From Piscinibacter defluvii (lineage in GTDB: Bacteria > Pseudomonadota > Gammaproteobacteria > Burkholderiales > Burkholderiaceae_C), in assembly GCF_004011805.1 (NCBI RefSeq), contig NZ_RCHJ01000017.1:96757-160756 (forward strand): DNA of 64,000 bases, given 5' to 3'. Below are positions 9,949 through 19,750 of this stretch, piece after piece. The notes beneath the pieces were generated by a model. The model was not told the DNA's origin. It searched no databases and saw only the letters and a list, made by a program, of their open reading frames with translations. The stretch's first letter is position 1. Every line of letters starts with the position of its first letter. The translations under genes were made by a program, and so were the position numbers.

Positions 9949-11014
9949 AGCAGTTCCTCTTCCGAAACAGCATGAACGCGAAGTCCTCGCCGCGCACCGG
10001 GTACTCCTTGCCGGCGCCCCAGACGATGGTGCTGCGGCCGAAGGGCTGGCAGCAGCGGCCGCCGTCCTTGGCGGTGTTGGCCACCGGGTAGGTCAGCTGG
10101 GTCTTGTAGGCGGTCTTGTCCATGGCCGGCAGGAAGTAGGGCCCGCACAGGCCTGGCCGGCCATGCCAGCCCCAGGCCAGCAGCTCGCGGTGCATCTTGG
10201 CGGTCAGCCGCTGCGCGATGAGGGCGGCCGTTCGCACGCCACCCATGTGGTACGGGACGTGGCCATCGAAGGGGTAGATGCCGCCCTGGCAGCCGGCGCA
10301 CCAGAACATCTCGGCGATGCCGAAGCCCGCGGTCGCGGCCACGCAATCGGCCGCGCAGGCCGCCACCGCCACCGGGTTGGCGAACAGCACGCCCTCGGGG
10401 TTGAGGATGAGGGTCAGCTCGTCGTCGTTCCACAGCGGGTCCACCTCAGTCAGGTAGGCCAGGTCGAACGAGCCCCGCTCCAGGCACGGGAAGTCGGTCA
10501 CCACCTCCAGCCAGTACAGAACTGGGTTCACGTAGAAGTGCGCCTGGTAAAAGCTGCCGCCGTCGCCATCGCCTTCAGGGCGTGTGAACCTTGCCGCCGC
10601 CGGCGCCGGGATGCCTGGGTCGAGGTCGATGCCGCCCAGCGACGCCAGGCAGAACGGCTTGCGCACGGCCTCCACGTGCCGGGCCGGCTCCCAGAACCCG
10701 ATCGACAGGCCGATGGTGGGGTTCACGCCGCAGCTGCAGACCGGGTTGGACGGGTTGGGGATGTCCTCCTGCCCATCGAAATTGGCGATCGTGGCGCTGC
10801 CGATGCTGATCGGCAGGATGCAGCTCCAGCAGATCTCGGTGATCGGGTTGGGGAAGCGGCCGGTACAGGTCAGGCTGTCGGCGGCCTGCGCGGGCGCTGC
10901 CCAGGGCAGGGCGGCAGCCAGCAACGCGCGGGCAAGCACCTGGCTGGCCCATCGGCGAAGCGCGGGCATCGTCTGTGCGGCAAGCCAGCGGATCAGGGCG
11001 GGCAGGGTGGTCAT
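9935..11014 (-). CDS. traU: TraU, conjugal transfer pilus/pore protein
   Basis: A 359-residue TraU family protein. A signal peptide ends near PAQAA (about residue 45), and the mature protein opens with LTCTGRFPNPITEICWSC, typical of the family. Multiple cysteine pairs follow (CSCGVNP, CAADCVA, CAGCQGG), consistent with a disulfide-rich periplasmic protein that needs the operon's DsbC-like enzyme. TraU is required mainly for DNA transfer and less for pilus formation. Its ATG overlaps the traW stop by four bases. Confidence 0.93.
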   Translation of the reverse strand: MTTLPALIRWLAAQTMPALRRWASQVLARALLAAALPWAAPAQAADSLTCTGRFPNPITEICWSCILPISIGSATIANFDGQEDIPNPSNPVCSCGVNPTIGLSIGFWEPARHVEAVRKPFCLASLGGIDLDPGIPAPAAARFTRPEGDGDGGSFYQAHFYVNPVLYWLEVVTDFPCLERGSFDLAYLTEVDPLWNDDELTLILNPEGVLFANPVAVAACAADCVAATAGFGIAEMFWCAGCQGGIYPFDGHVPYHMGGVRTAALIAQRLTAKMHRELLAWGWHGRPGLCGPYFLPAMDKTAYKTQLTYPVANTAKDGGRCCQPFGRSTIVWGAGKEYPVRGEDFAFMLFRKRNCCVGY

Positions 11015-11685
11015 TGCACGAGCACCTCGTCGACGCGCAGGCGCATGCCTTCCTGCGAGACCAGGGCGGGCACCTGCCTGATGCCGAAACGGCGGGTCAG
11101 CGTCCCCTGCTGGTCGTAGTACACCGGTACGCGCCAGGCCTTCATCAGGTCCAGGTACGAGCCACCGGTCAGGATGGGCTTGACCTTGCCGTCGTAGCGC
11201 GCGATCAGCTCGCGGGCCCGAGCGACCTGTCGTCCGTCACGGGCATCGAAGAACAGCAGCCGCTTGGACAGCGACACCACCTCCAGCGGGTTCTTGCGCG
11301 TCCCGGCCGGGAACAGCAGCCTGCCCTGCGCATCGACGATGTTGCGGTCGAGCGTGAAGGTCGGATCGATGGTCCAGGACCGTGCAGTCTCGGTGCTTCG
11401 TACGCCCTCGACCGGAGCGGGCTGGCGTACTGCGGCCACACCACGGTTGCGCGCCTCGTCGATCAGACGCTGCAGTTCACCCGTGCGTTCCTTGTCGCGC
11501 AGGCGCTGCTGGATGAACTCCAGCAGGTGGGGCTCGGCAATGCCGTAGGTCGGGCCGATGGTCCCCAGGTCCACGGCGTGGGCGGCCGTGCTCAGGATCG
11601 TTGCGACGACCGCCAGCAGGCACTGAATGACGCGCGCCGCCGGGCTGGTGCAACCTGCCCGAGGCATTGGCAGGTCGAACTTCAC
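11011..11685 (-). CDS. traW: TraW, F-type pilus assembly protein
   Basis: A 224-residue TraW family protein. I place the start at GTG 11685, which overlaps the stop of the preceding gene as GTGA and has GGAAGG upstream; an in-frame ATG at 11706 would overlap that gene more. After the signal peptide (ending TAAHA), the mature start DLGTIGPTYGIAEPHLLEFI is the TraW signature. Later stretches GRLLFPAGTRKNPLE and LLFFDARDGRQVARA, and the QVPALVSQEG tail, also match. TraW interacts with TrbC in the periplasm during pilus assembly. Confidence 0.92.
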   Translation of the reverse strand: MKFDLPMPRAGCTSPAARVIQCLLAVVATILSTAAHAVDLGTIGPTYGIAEPHLLEFIQQRLRDKERTGELQRLIDEARNRGVAAVRQPAPVEGVRSTETARSWTIDPTFTLDRNIVDAQGRLLFPAGTRKNPLEVVSLSKRLLFFDARDGRQVARARELIARYDGKVKPILTGGSYLDLMKAWRVPVYYDQQGTLTRRFGIRQVPALVSQEGMRLRVDEVLVQ

Positions 11686-12092
11686 CTTGCCGCCTTCCGG
11701 GTGCATGAGACCTGCTCGCCCAGCCGGGTCAGGCCCGGCCCGTCCTGGAGGTGGCTGGCCCGGATCATCGCCATCAGTAGCGGATCGCCGTCTCCTTCCG
11801 CCATCGCCTGTCGAAGCTCGCGGCTCGAAAGACTCCGGCGGCACCGGCGCTCGTGCGCCTGCAGATAGGCCTGCGCCCCTTGGTGTGCCGCAGGGGAGAT
11901 CTGCTGGAGCAGCGCAAGGTAGTCGGCCATCGGCACCTCGCCCGTGACGGCCAGCTCGGACGGTGTCTGTGCCAGAGCCGGCAAGGCCACAGCGAACGCG
12001 GTCACGGCGACAAGGGACGCCAAAGTGGCCCGGGAGGTCAGTCGGGCCAGGTGACGGGGCACCGGCCAACGCAGCATCGGATGCGGATCCAT
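11682..12092 (-). CDS. Small exported protein of unknown function
   Basis: Not recognised. A 136-residue protein with an N-terminal arginine-containing signal peptide (hydrophobic stretch ending LPALAQ, about residue 42). The rest is helical with two cysteines (ERRCRRS and QVSCTRK). The ATG at 12092 has GAGGGG upstream, and the gene sits 9 bases after the S26 peptidase and overlaps traW by GTGA, so it is a true operon member. Its position between the peptidase and traW suggests a small envelope factor of the transfer channel. Confidence 0.72.
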   Translation of the reverse strand: MDPHPMLRWPVPRHLARLTSRATLASLVAVTAFAVALPALAQTPSELAVTGEVPMADYLALLQQISPAAHQGAQAYLQAHERRCRRSLSSRELRQAMAEGDGDPLLMAMIRASHLQDGPGLTRLGEQVSCTRKAAR

Positions 12093-12101
12093 GGCAGCCC
12101 C

Positions 12102-12644
12102 TCAGAACAGCGGCACCACGGTGCCCAACACCTGCTCGGCCCGCACGAGCCCGCTGCTGCGGTAGCGCGAATCGAACGAGTCCGGGCCGGTGCCCTGCAC
12201 GTAGTAGTGGCCCGGCGGGATCACCGTCGGCGCAATCGGCTCCAGCGGGCGCCGGTCGAAGGCCTGGGCCTTGGCCGTGCCGACGACGACACCGTTGACC
12301 GACACCGTGCGGCCGTACACCGTCACCACGTCGCCCGGCAGGCCGCGCACGACCTTGAAGAACGGCTGACCGTCCAGTCCGGGGTACGTGGCTCGCGCCT
12401 CGCCTGCAAACGAGAAGATGACGAACTCGCCGCGCTGCAGCGGATGCTCGCCGTGCTGCAGCCATGCCACCCGGTAGGGCAGGCTGCCCGTCCAGTTGAA
12501 CAGGACCGGCACCCGCGGTGTCGGGTCGATGAAGAGCCGCGTGTAGGCAAAGGTCCAGATCGCGAAGACCGGCAGGTAGATGTACCAGCGTCGCCGCATG
12601 TGCGCCGCAAAGTCGATGGACTGGGTGCGAAGGCTGCGCTTCAT
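12102..12644 (-). CDS. S26-family signal peptidase (TraF/TrhF type)
   Basis: A 180-residue membrane-anchored serine peptidase of the conjugation-specific S26 family, thought to process pilin or other transfer proteins. One transmembrane segment lies at about residues 21-38. The catalytic serine is probably in NWTGSLPYR near residue 54, and the lysine in FFKVVRGLPGDVV near residue 98. The C-terminal PGHYYVQGTGPDSFDSRY region matches the S26 domain E motif. The gene overlaps trbI by ATGA. TrhF/TraF-like proteins occupy the same place before traW in R27 and SXT-type operons. Confidence 0.87.
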   Translation of the reverse strand: MKRSLRTQSIDFAAHMRRRWYIYLPVFAIWTFAYTRLFIDPTPRVPVLFNWTGSLPYRVAWLQHGEHPLQRGEFVIFSFAGEARATYPGLDGQPFFKVVRGLPGDVVTVYGRTVSVNGVVVGTAKAQAFDRRPLEPIAPTVIPPGHYYVQGTGPDSFDSRYRSSGLVRAEQVLGTVVPLF

Positions 12645-13087
12645 CGGGCCTCCTGGGGGTCGTTCCTGTAGGGTGTCTGTGGATGGCCCAGCTTCTGCTG
12701 CAGCAGTGCCGTCAGATCGACGGTCCGCGGTGTCCGGCCGGCCACGGCGCTCTTCAGCACCACCAGGCAGGCGCAGTCGCGCGGCAGTTCCTCCAGCGCC
12801 GCCGGCAGCCGCTGCGAGAAGCTCCGGGCCAGCGCAAACGCCTTCTCGCGGTCAGCGTCGGTGGTGGCGCGGGTCAGGAGCTGGGTGAACTCGGCCTCCT
12901 TCTGCCGATACACCTCGCCGACATCGACGACGCCGACGCGCTGGGCCGGACGCACCACCGCGCGGTCGTAGGCGGCCAGCGTGCCCAGCACGATCAGCAG
13001 AGCGAACGCCGCATGTAGGAGGATGGGCACCATGCCCACAGGTCCGGCCAAGGGTTGGCGAGGACTGGCGCTGGCGTCGACGTCCAT
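12641..13087 (-). CDS. trbI: TrbI, F-type inner-membrane transfer protein
   Basis: A 148-residue TrbI (F-type) protein with one N-terminal transmembrane segment (about residues 20-42) and a periplasmic part. The family pattern is visible as VVDVGEVYRQKEAEFTQLL near residue 52, then a helical stretch and ELPRDCACLVVLKSAV near residue 102. F TrbI influences pilus length and retraction. The gene lies 16 bases after traC and overlaps the peptidase gene by ATGA. Confidence 0.87.
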   Translation of the reverse strand: MDVDASASPRQPLAGPVGMVPILLHAAFALLIVLGTLAAYDRAVVRPAQRVGVVDVGEVYRQKEAEFTQLLTRATTDADREKAFALARSFSQRLPAALEELPRDCACLVVLKSAVAGRTPRTVDLTALLQQKLGHPQTPYRNDPQEAR

Positions 13088-13103
13088 GGGAGCCTCGCCA
13101 AAG

Positions 13104-15704
13104 TCACACCGCGTGCCCGCGCCGCCGCAGCAGCTCGGTGATCGCGTCGTCGATGCTCAGGCCCTGCGCCCGCAGCTCGTCGATCGGCGCGTTGTCCTCC
13201 AGCTTGTTGGAGAACAGCAGATGGGTCGCCGGGTCGAGGATGTTGCGCGCCACGCCTTCGCCCACCGGCGAGGAGATGTAGACCTCCGAGAACACGCCGG
13301 GCTCCGTGCGCAGCGAGTTGAGCAGCCGCTTCTTTGGCTCGTCCATCGACAGCCGCCCCTTGCGGTCGAGCATCTCGATCGACTCGGGCTTCTGCCGCAG
13401 CAGAAACACCCAGTCCGAGCAGTTGAAGGCCGCCTCCATCTGGGCCGATCCGTAGTAGTCGTCGGCACTCTGCGTGGCCGTGCCGAGCGATCCGCCGTAC
13501 TTGCGGGCGCGACGTGCGGCTTCCTCGACCACGGCCGCCTTCACGGGGTCGTCGGCGCCGATGTCGCCCAGCTGCTGCTTGAGCTCGTCGATGAAGAGCA
13601 CCTTGCGCCGGTTGCGCGTCAGGTACATCTCGCCGGTGATCTGGTGCAGCAGCAGGATGTTGACGACCGCATGCAGGTCGGGCCGGCGCTTCAGCTCCTC
13701 GTTCTCGATGACGACGAAGTCGTTGCCGAAGTCGATGTTGTTGCGCCCCTCGAAGAAGCGCTCGTACTGGCCGCCGCGGGCGTAGGGGTTCAGCATCACG
13801 GCCAGGTCGCGGATGCGCGGGTCCTCGCGCACGCCCAGCTCCTCGATGGTGCCGGCCTTGAAGGCGTCGCGCAGCGCGGTCACCGTGAGCGCGTTGCCGT
13901 GCTCGCGGAACAGCTTGATGACCATCGCCGAGATGGCCTTGTACTGGACCTCGTCCAGCGGCCGGGACATCGAGGCCATCTTGGAGATGGCCGGCACCAG
14001 CATGTCGATGTCCTCGTTGATGTCGACGATGTGCGTGAAGGGGTTGAGGCAGATGTCGACGTCGGGCCGGAACTCGATGTACGTGCCCTTGGCCTTGCGG
14101 CACAGCTTCTCGAACGACCGACCGAGGTCGAGCATCCAGACCTTGGCGTCGATGGCCCGGTAGGACCAGGCCATCTCGTTCATCAGCACCGACTTGCCGG
14201 ACCCGGGCGCGCCGATGATCGCGAAGTTGTAGTTGCCCAGGTCGTTGTCGAAGATGTCCAGCGTCATCAGCTGGCCGCGCCGACCACCGAAGACCAGGGC
14301 CGGCGTGCGCGTGCCGCGCCACTCGGCGATCAGCGGTGCCAGGTGGATGGCATTGGCCATCGTCTTGCGCGAGACGCGGCGCATCTTGGCCAGGTCCTTG
14401 TGGAAGGCCTCCGAGAGCGTCATCGGCAGGCTTGCCAGAAGCGCCTGCCGGTGCATGTAGACATCGGCGTTGAGCTGGAAGCCCCGACCGCGCCAGATCG
14501 CGTTGGCGGTCTCCTGGGCGGACACGGCCTTCTCGGGCGGCGAGAAGATCGCCAGCTGGTGGTACAGGCTCACCAGGCTGCTGCCGACGTCGATGGCGTT
14601 GGCCGCCGCGGTCCAGTCCTGCAGCTTCTTGCCCACGTCGGGCATCACCTCGGCCATCTTGCTGCGTGCGTTCTGGGTCGCGCGCACGTGGTTGGCCGTG
14701 ACCACGGACTTCATGACGTTGGGGTCGAGCACGTGCACGCCCATGGTCAGCAGGAAGGGCGCGCTGTACTGCAGCGCCGGCTGCATCAGGTCGCCGATCA
14801 GAGAGCCCATCTGCCACAGTGCAAAGCGCTCGGGGAAGGACTTGATCGAGTAGAAGCGTGCTTCCAGCGATCCCTCGTGGCCCTCCTTCCAGAGGGTCAG
14901 GCCGGCAGGATGCGGGTCCTGGATGGTGTCGAAATCGACGATCTGGTCGCGGATCTCGCGGCCGTCGTCGTAGTGGAGGTTCGGCGCGTCGGTCTGGGAG
15001 ACCCGGTCCGGGTTGGTGAATAGCGCACACCAGTTGATCAGGTCCGCGGCGTCGCAGACACGGCTGGGCAGCGACGCCGAGCGCAGCGTGGACGCCATGG
15101 ACTCGCGCAGCGCGACCAGCTCGTCGCGCCGGGTCAGGTCGCCGGCCTGTTCCACGCCGCCGGGCACCGACACGCTCATCATCAGCCGGAAGTCGCGGAT
15201 CGTGTAGTGGAAGCCGGTGGTCAGCGACTGCTGCGCGCCGTGCAGCAGGTGCCCCACGCGCTGCCGCGCGAGGCGGTGGAACAGGTTGTCGTTGCGCGCC
15301 GGGCGACCCCAGTGCTTGGCCTTGTCGGCCTGGTCGGCATCCTCGACGCGCAGGTTGGCGTAGCGCCGCAGCTGCTCGCGGATGTGCGGCGATGCGAACA
15401 GGTGGAACTGGATCCCGGTGGCTGGCGGGCAGGTCGAGTACAGCGAGATCAGCACCTCGGCCATGCGGTCGTCGGCACCCGACTGCGGCATCAGCTCGAG
15501 CATGAAGCCCAGGCTGTCGCGGTTGACGAAGAGCTTCTCGTCGGCGAGGTAGGCCGAGTAGGGCAGCCAGGACGCGAACTGCTCGGCCGGCGTGTCGGGA
15601 GGCGAGCCCAGGCCAAGCCAGCCCAGGTTGCCATGGCCGGGGCGGCTGGCGCCGGGAAAGGCGGCGGATCGGGTCGAAGCGGTCTGGGCGAACGGGGTGG
15701 GCAT
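13104..15704 (-). CDS. traC: TraC, VirB4-like secretion ATPase
   Basis: An 866-residue cytoplasmic/peripheral ATPase that powers pilus assembly. The N-terminal TraC domain contains SWLPYSAYLADEKLFVNRD. Walker A is IIGAPGSGKSVLMNE near residue 493, and Walker B is around KVLFIDELKQQLGD near residue 700. A long C-terminal arginine/glutamine region (TATQSADDYYGSAQ) matches VirB4/TraC. The length is normal for the family (about 800-880). It starts at ATG 15704, 39 bases after traV. Confidence 0.95.
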   Translation of the reverse strand: MPTPFAQTASTRSAAFPGASRPGHGNLGWLGLGSPPDTPAEQFASWLPYSAYLADEKLFVNRDSLGFMLELMPQSGADDRMAEVLISLYSTCPPATGIQFHLFASPHIREQLRRYANLRVEDADQADKAKHWGRPARNDNLFHRLARQRVGHLLHGAQQSLTTGFHYTIRDFRLMMSVSVPGGVEQAGDLTRRDELVALRESMASTLRSASLPSRVCDAADLINWCALFTNPDRVSQTDAPNLHYDDGREIRDQIVDFDTIQDPHPAGLTLWKEGHEGSLEARFYSIKSFPERFALWQMGSLIGDLMQPALQYSAPFLLTMGVHVLDPNVMKSVVTANHVRATQNARSKMAEVMPDVGKKLQDWTAAANAIDVGSSLVSLYHQLAIFSPPEKAVSAQETANAIWRGRGFQLNADVYMHRQALLASLPMTLSEAFHKDLAKMRRVSRKTMANAIHLAPLIAEWRGTRTPALVFGGRRGQLMTLDIFDNDLGNYNFAIIGAPGSGKSVLMNEMAWSYRAIDAKVWMLDLGRSFEKLCRKAKGTYIEFRPDVDICLNPFTHIVDINEDIDMLVPAISKMASMSRPLDEVQYKAISAMVIKLFREHGNALTVTALRDAFKAGTIEELGVREDPRIRDLAVMLNPYARGGQYERFFEGRNNIDFGNDFVVIENEELKRRPDLHAVVNILLLHQITGEMYLTRNRRKVLFIDELKQQLGDIGADDPVKAAVVEEAARRARKYGGSLGTATQSADDYYGSAQMEAAFNCSDWVFLLRQKPESIEMLDRKGRLSMDEPKKRLLNSLRTEPGVFSEVYISSPVGEGVARNILDPATHLLFSNKLEDNAPIDELRAQGLSIDDAITELLRRRGHAV

Positions 15705-15743
15705 GGCGCGTGCCTCGCAGGGATGGCCGGAAGAGGTGTCAGG

Positions 15744-16466
15744 TCAGTCGTTGGGTTCGTTGCCACGCGGATCGACGGGCATCTGCGGCCGGCCCGCCGG
15801 AGGTGTCAGGCCGGGCAGGGATAGCGAACCACTCGGTTGATCTGCCCGACCCGACTGGTTCGATGTCCTGGGGTCGCGCGACTCGGTGCCGCCGCCGGCA
15901 GAACGTGCGATTGCGGGCGGCGGAGGCCGCAGCGGTGCGTAGGCATCGCGGATCTGCCGCTGCGCGTGCTCGACGAGCCACTGGCCATCGTCGACCCGGA
16001 CGTAGACGTAGCCCTGGTCGTGGAGGTCGCGATCGGCGTCTTCCCAGGGCTTGAACCAGAGCCGCAGGATGCGGGCCGAGGACCGGAGCGGCATGGCCGT
16101 GCGCAAGGGCGGCGGCGATGGCGAGAGGGCGATGCGGGAGGCCGCCGCGCCCGCAGCGCCCGCCGCGGCTGCGCCGGCGATGCCCTCCGCCGCGCGCGGA
16201 GCTTGCATGGTGCCTCGGCTGGCACCGGCTGTTCGCCGCTGACTCGGCAGGTTGTTCTGCACGGCATTGGCGTAGGTGCCGGAGACGGAGTCGCAGGTCA
16301 CGCCGTCCGGGGCCTTGCAGGCATAGCTGGAGCTGCCGCTGAGACCGCTCATGCTCATGCAGCCGCTCAGCATCCAGGCCAGCAGCACCGGCGCCGCGGC
16401 CAGTCCGGTGGCTGGGGCAGCACGCGATGTCGGAGCCGCGGGGAACTCGACGGCGGACTGCTTCAT
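15744..16466 (-). CDS. traV: TraV, outer-membrane lipoprotein of the core complex
   Basis: A 240-residue lipoprotein that with TraK and TraB forms the secretion core complex spanning the envelope. The N-terminus carries a lipobox-like stretch [13 protein letters not shown] with the acceptor cysteine near residue 36. Shortly after comes the TraV signature [21 protein letters not shown]. The middle is alanine- and proline-rich. The ATG at 16466 overlaps the DsbC-like gene stop by ATGA. Confidence 0.9.
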   Translation of the reverse strand: MKQSAVEFPAAPTSRAAPATGLAAAPVLLAWMLSGCMSMSGLSGSSSYACKAPDGVTCDSVSGTYANAVQNNLPSQRRTAGASRGTMQAPRAAEGIAGAAAAGAAGAAASRIALSPSPPPLRTAMPLRSSARILRLWFKPWEDADRDLHDQGYVYVRVDDGQWLVEHAQRQIRDAYAPLRPPPPAIARSAGGGTESRDPRTSNQSGRADQPSGSLSLPGLTPPAGRPQMPVDPRGNEPND

Positions 16467-17383
16467 GGCTTGCCCCCCGCCACCTGCGACACCTGCTGGA
16501 GGCGAGCGAGCAGCACGGTCCGGTCGACGTAACCGTCGGTTCGAGTGCCATCCGCCCAGACCAGGGTGGGCGTGCCCTGGACGGCGAGGCGTTGCGCGAG
16601 CGCGAGGTTGCGATCGAGCGGGTTGTCGCACTCCGGAGCCCGCGAAGCTGCCGGGTCGCCCGCTGGCCTGAGCAGCGAGGTGTCGCCCTGCAGCATGAAC
16701 TGGTGCCAGGCCTTCTCGCGGTCCGCCGCGCACCAGATCGAGACTGGGCGCGCGCGGCCCTGGAAGGGCACGAGGAAGGTGTAGATCGTCACGTCGTCCA
16801 GGCCGGCGAGCTCGGGCTCGAGCCGGCGGCAGAACGAGCACCCCGGGTCGCTGAAGACGGCGATGCGACGGTGCTCGTTGCCGCCGCTGCCTCGCACGGT
16901 CTTGATCGCGTCCGCCAGCGGCAGCTGGTCGAAGGCAATGAGGGAGTCGGGAGCCGGCATCCTGTCGGCCTGCGCCGAAGGAACGCCCGCACCGGGCGCC
17001 CGGCCGGCCTGCGCAGCGATGGTGGCCGCGCGAGCCAGTCTGGGGCCGGTGAGGTCCTGCATGGTCTGGGTGTCGAAGACCCGGCCGAAGATGAAGTAGC
17101 GCGGATTCCGCGGCGACACGTAGGCCACGTTGCTGTTCATCCAGACCTCGTAGAGGCCGGCCACGGGCGAGCGCTGCACCTGCGTGAACTGGGTGCCGGG
17201 GTGCGCCTTGCGCAGCGCGGCCAGCAGCCGAGCCTCATCGGAGGCCGTGGCGCCGGCGTGGCCTGCGGAAAGGGCCGTCAGACCGGCCACGAGCCAGGCC
17301 GCCTGCCACCGGTGCCGGCCGGGAACATGCGGGGCGGGGGAGGTAAAGGCGAAGCCTGGTGAGGGCTTGTCAGTCGTTGGCAT
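16463..17383 (-). CDS. DsbC-like periplasmic disulfide isomerase
   Basis: A 306-residue exported thiol-disulfide isomerase. A signal sequence (about residues 28-45) precedes a DsbC-type dimerisation region ([20 protein letters not shown], about residues 90-109). The thioredoxin domain has the active site [13 protein letters not shown] near residue 195 and the cis-proline loop [12 protein letters not shown] near 277. It would help fold the cysteine-rich TraN, TraU and TraH encoded downstream. DsbC genes sit between traB and traC in SXT-like operons too. The ATG at 17383 has GGAGG upstream. Confidence 0.9.
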   Translation of the reverse strand: MPTTDKPSPGFAFTSPAPHVPGRHRWQAAWLVAGLTALSAGHAGATASDEARLLAALRKAHPGTQFTQVQRSPVAGLYEVWMNSNVAYVSPRNPRYFIFGRVFDTQTMQDLTGPRLARAATIAAQAGRAPGAGVPSAQADRMPAPDSLIAFDQLPLADAIKTVRGSGGNEHRRIAVFSDPGCSFCRRLEPELAGLDDVTIYTFLVPFQGRARPVSIWCAADREKAWHQFMLQGDTSLLRPAGDPAASRAPECDNPLDRNLALAQRLAVQGTPTLVWADGTRTDGYVDRTVLLARLQQVSQVAGGKP

Positions 17384-18815
17384 CGTCGGAGACCTCCGGG
17401 TTGCTCGGGCGGACTGCAAGGGGCGCGGCGGCAGCGGCGCTCATCGGCACGTCGATGCGGACGCCCTTGGTGATGACGACATCGATCTCGCGGCCGGCGT
17501 CGACCTCGATCACAGGGAAGGTGTTCTCGGCCAGCTTGATGTAGTACTGGGCGAGCCGGTCGAGGGCGCGGCCGACACCCGTGCCGAGCCCGGCCCGGTA
17601 GGCATCGGCGCCCGAGGCGCTGGTGATCGTTCCCAGCGGCGAGGTGCTGACGTTGGTGGACGAGGTGGCCAGGCCCTGGCCGATGCCGCTGACCACGCCG
17701 GCCAGCAGGGCGTTGGCCAGCATCTGGCCCTGCTTGGTGACCAGCCGCCCGCGCATGCCGACCTTGCCGTCCTCGCCGTAGACGCTGCCCTGGATCTTCA
17801 CTTCCAGGGTCGCGCCGTCGGCGCGGACACACGAGAGGTTCTCGGTGCGGAGGTAGGCCCGTTCGGAGCTGATGTCGCCATAGCCAGCCGCGATGACGAA
17901 GCACTCGCGGTACTCGCCACGGAAGCGGTTGGGTAGCACCGCGTTGTCCGACAGGCGGATCAGCACAGGGTGGGGGTTGGACTGCGCCTGTCCGCCGGTG
18001 GGTGCGTCCAGTCCGCCGAGCAGCGTGCCGCGCGTGAAGCTCACCGGCAGCCAGGTCGACACCGTCCGAGGCTCGGCCGCCGGTGTGCCGGCACGCTCCG
18101 AAGCGCTGCCGCTCGAGCCGGGGTTGCCTTGCATGCTGCGATCGACCAGCGTGACGCGGCTGATGGCTGGCGCCGCCGGTGCTGGGTCGGCCGTCGGCAG
18201 CCCCGGCATGCCCGCTGGCAACTGTCGGCCGGCCATGCCCGGGCCGTAGGTCGAAGGGAGCGGCAGGCTGGCCGCCGGCGGCAGCCCGGTCGGCGTCGTG
18301 CCGGCCGAGACCGACGGCAAGGCGGGTGGGAGTGGTGCAGGCACGGGCGGAACCGGGGCTGCAGCAGGCGCCGGAGCAGCGGCGCCCTGGGCCGCCTGCG
18401 TCGCCGAGGTCAGGCGCTGTTCCAGTTCCGCGAATCGCTGCATCGTGCGGGCCTCGAAGGCCTGGCGGTCGCGGTTGAGCCGGGTCTGCTCCTCGCGCTC
18501 GCTCTCGTACTGGGCGAGCTTGCTGCCTGCGGTGCCGACCCACTGGTCCACCGGGTTGACCTGCTGGCCCGGCGGCATGACGCCGATGTTGGTGACCGGC
18601 CCTGGCGCGCCGGCGGCGGGCTTGCGCGCACCGGATGACGAGCCGGTGTCCGTGGACGCGAAGATCAGCCACAGCAGGCCCACGCCGGCGGCCACGATCA
18701 CACCCAGCAGCGCGAACTGGCGCTGGCGCGGCGTCATCCGCTCGGCCAGTTGCGCGCCGAGGCGGGTGGCCGACTGGCGAAGGGCGGCTGCGGAGGGGGG
18801 CAGGGGCGACACCAT
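17370..18815 (-). CDS. traB: TraB, inner-membrane core scaffold (VirB10-like)
   Basis: A 481-residue TraB/VirB10-like protein. A transmembrane helix lies at about residues 37-54 ([19 protein letters not shown]), followed by a coiled-coil stretch and a long proline-rich periplasmic arm. The C-terminal beta-rich domain includes [19 protein letters not shown] and [19 protein letters not shown], typical of TraB. It links the inner membrane to the TraK/TraV outer-membrane ring. I prefer ATG 18815 (GGAGG six bases upstream) over GTG 18818. Confidence 0.94.
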   Translation of the reverse strand: MVSPLPPSAAALRQSATRLGAQLAERMTPRQRQFALLGVIVAAGVGLLWLIFASTDTGSSSGARKPAAGAPGPVTNIGVMPPGQQVNPVDQWVGTAGSKLAQYESEREEQTRLNRDRQAFEARTMQRFAELEQRLTSATQAAQGAAAPAPAAAPVPPVPAPLPPALPSVSAGTTPTGLPPAASLPLPSTYGPGMAGRQLPAGMPGLPTADPAPAAPAISRVTLVDRSMQGNPGSSGSASERAGTPAAEPRTVSTWLPVSFTRGTLLGGLDAPTGGQAQSNPHPVLIRLSDNAVLPNRFRGEYRECFVIAAGYGDISSERAYLRTENLSCVRADGATLEVKIQGSVYGEDGKVGMRGRLVTKQGQMLANALLAGVVSGIGQGLATSSTNVSTSPLGTITSASGADAYRAGLGTGVGRALDRLAQYYIKLAENTFPVIEVDAGREIDVVITKGVRIDVPMSAAAAAPLAVRPSNPEVSDDAND

Positions 18816-19750
18816 CACTGGCCTCCGCGGCGGATGACGAAGACGTTGGTGGTCTCGCCCGGACGCAGGTTGTGGTGCTCAACAGCCACAGCCAGCACCT
18901 GCCCACCCGACGGGCTGTCGGGTCGGTCGAACTCCTGCTCCGCCAGCACCATCAAGGCCTGGCTCACGTTCTGCAGCAGGTACTTCTCACCCACCAGACC
19001 CCGGCCCTCGTAGCGCCGCATCAGCGAGAACCTGGCTTCCGCCCAGAGCTGGATGGGCTGGTTGAGCTCGTCCATACGGATGTCGGGCGGCACGCGGTCG
19101 GACGCCATCGCCAGGAGCAGCGTCTTCATCCCCCGGATGTGGTTGGGGGCGGTGCCCAGCGGTGTCTGCGAGCCCGCGGCGCTGGTCGGGGACTGCATCG
19201 CCTGCAGTGCCCGTTGGCCGGGGTCGCGGATGACGATGGTGTCGGCCGGGGTGTCTGCCTTGCGCAGCACCAGCGTGTAGGTGGCGTGCGCCGACGAGAT
19301 GAACAGGTTGACCGGCTTGGGCGAGTCGCCGACCGGGCGGATGTAGATCTCGCCCTTGTCGCGGTCGCACTCCAGCACGATCTCCCCCGCGGGGTTCACG
19401 GCCGGCAACGCGGCAGCCGGAGGCGCCCCGTTGCTGCTGCTGGAGGACGGCGCGGCGGGGCTGCAGTTGCTGGAGTGGATGTTGCCGAACACGTCCGTGA
19501 TCGGCGCGCCGTCGATGCGGATGCGCGTGGGCTCCTTGATCGACAGCACGGCCTCGACGGCCACGCCGTCGCGGGCGTCCAGCACCTGCAGCGCGTTGGC
19601 CGGCGCTGCGGCTGCGAGCAGGCTTGTCACGGCCGCCCATGCGGCGACCGAGCGGAACCAGCGGGGAGTCAGGCAACCGCACGCCGTGAACACCACCGCT
19701 GCCGGGGCAGCGTGGCGACGGCGCTGCGGCCGGGAGTCACGGCGCGGCAT
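18815..19750 (-). CDS. traK: TraK, secretin-like core complex protein
   Basis: A 311-residue exported protein of the TraK family, the VirB9-like component that makes the outer-membrane ring with TraV and TraB. The mature part begins near LQVLDARDGVAVEAVLSIKE, followed by RIRIDGAPITDVFGN and then the beta-rich GEIYIRPV and NLFISSAHATYTLVL segments. The N-terminus is unusually long and arginine-rich before the signal sequence, so a later start is possible. The ATG at 19750 has GGAGGTG upstream and overlaps traE by 14 bases. Confidence 0.92.
   Translation of the reverse strand: MPRRDSRPQRRRHAAPAAVVFTACGCLTPRWFRSVAAWAAVTSLLAAAAPANALQVLDARDGVAVEAVLSIKEPTRIRIDGAPITDVFGNIHSSNCSPAAPSSSSSNGAPPAAALPAVNPAGEIVLECDRDKGEIYIRPVGDSPKPVNLFISSAHATYTLVLRKADTPADTIVIRDPGQRALQAMQSPTSAAGSQTPLGTAPNHIRGMKTLLLAMASDRVPPDIRMDELNQPIQLWAEARFSLMRRYEGRGLVGEKYLLQNVSQALMVLAEQEFDRPDSPSGGQVLAVAVEHHNLRPGETTNVFVIRRGGQ

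Noticed and set aside
12981..15023. 680-codon plus-strand ORF opposite traC
   Set aside because: It is the antisense frame of traC; high GC removes stops, and composition is His/Arg/Ala/Val-biased without domains.
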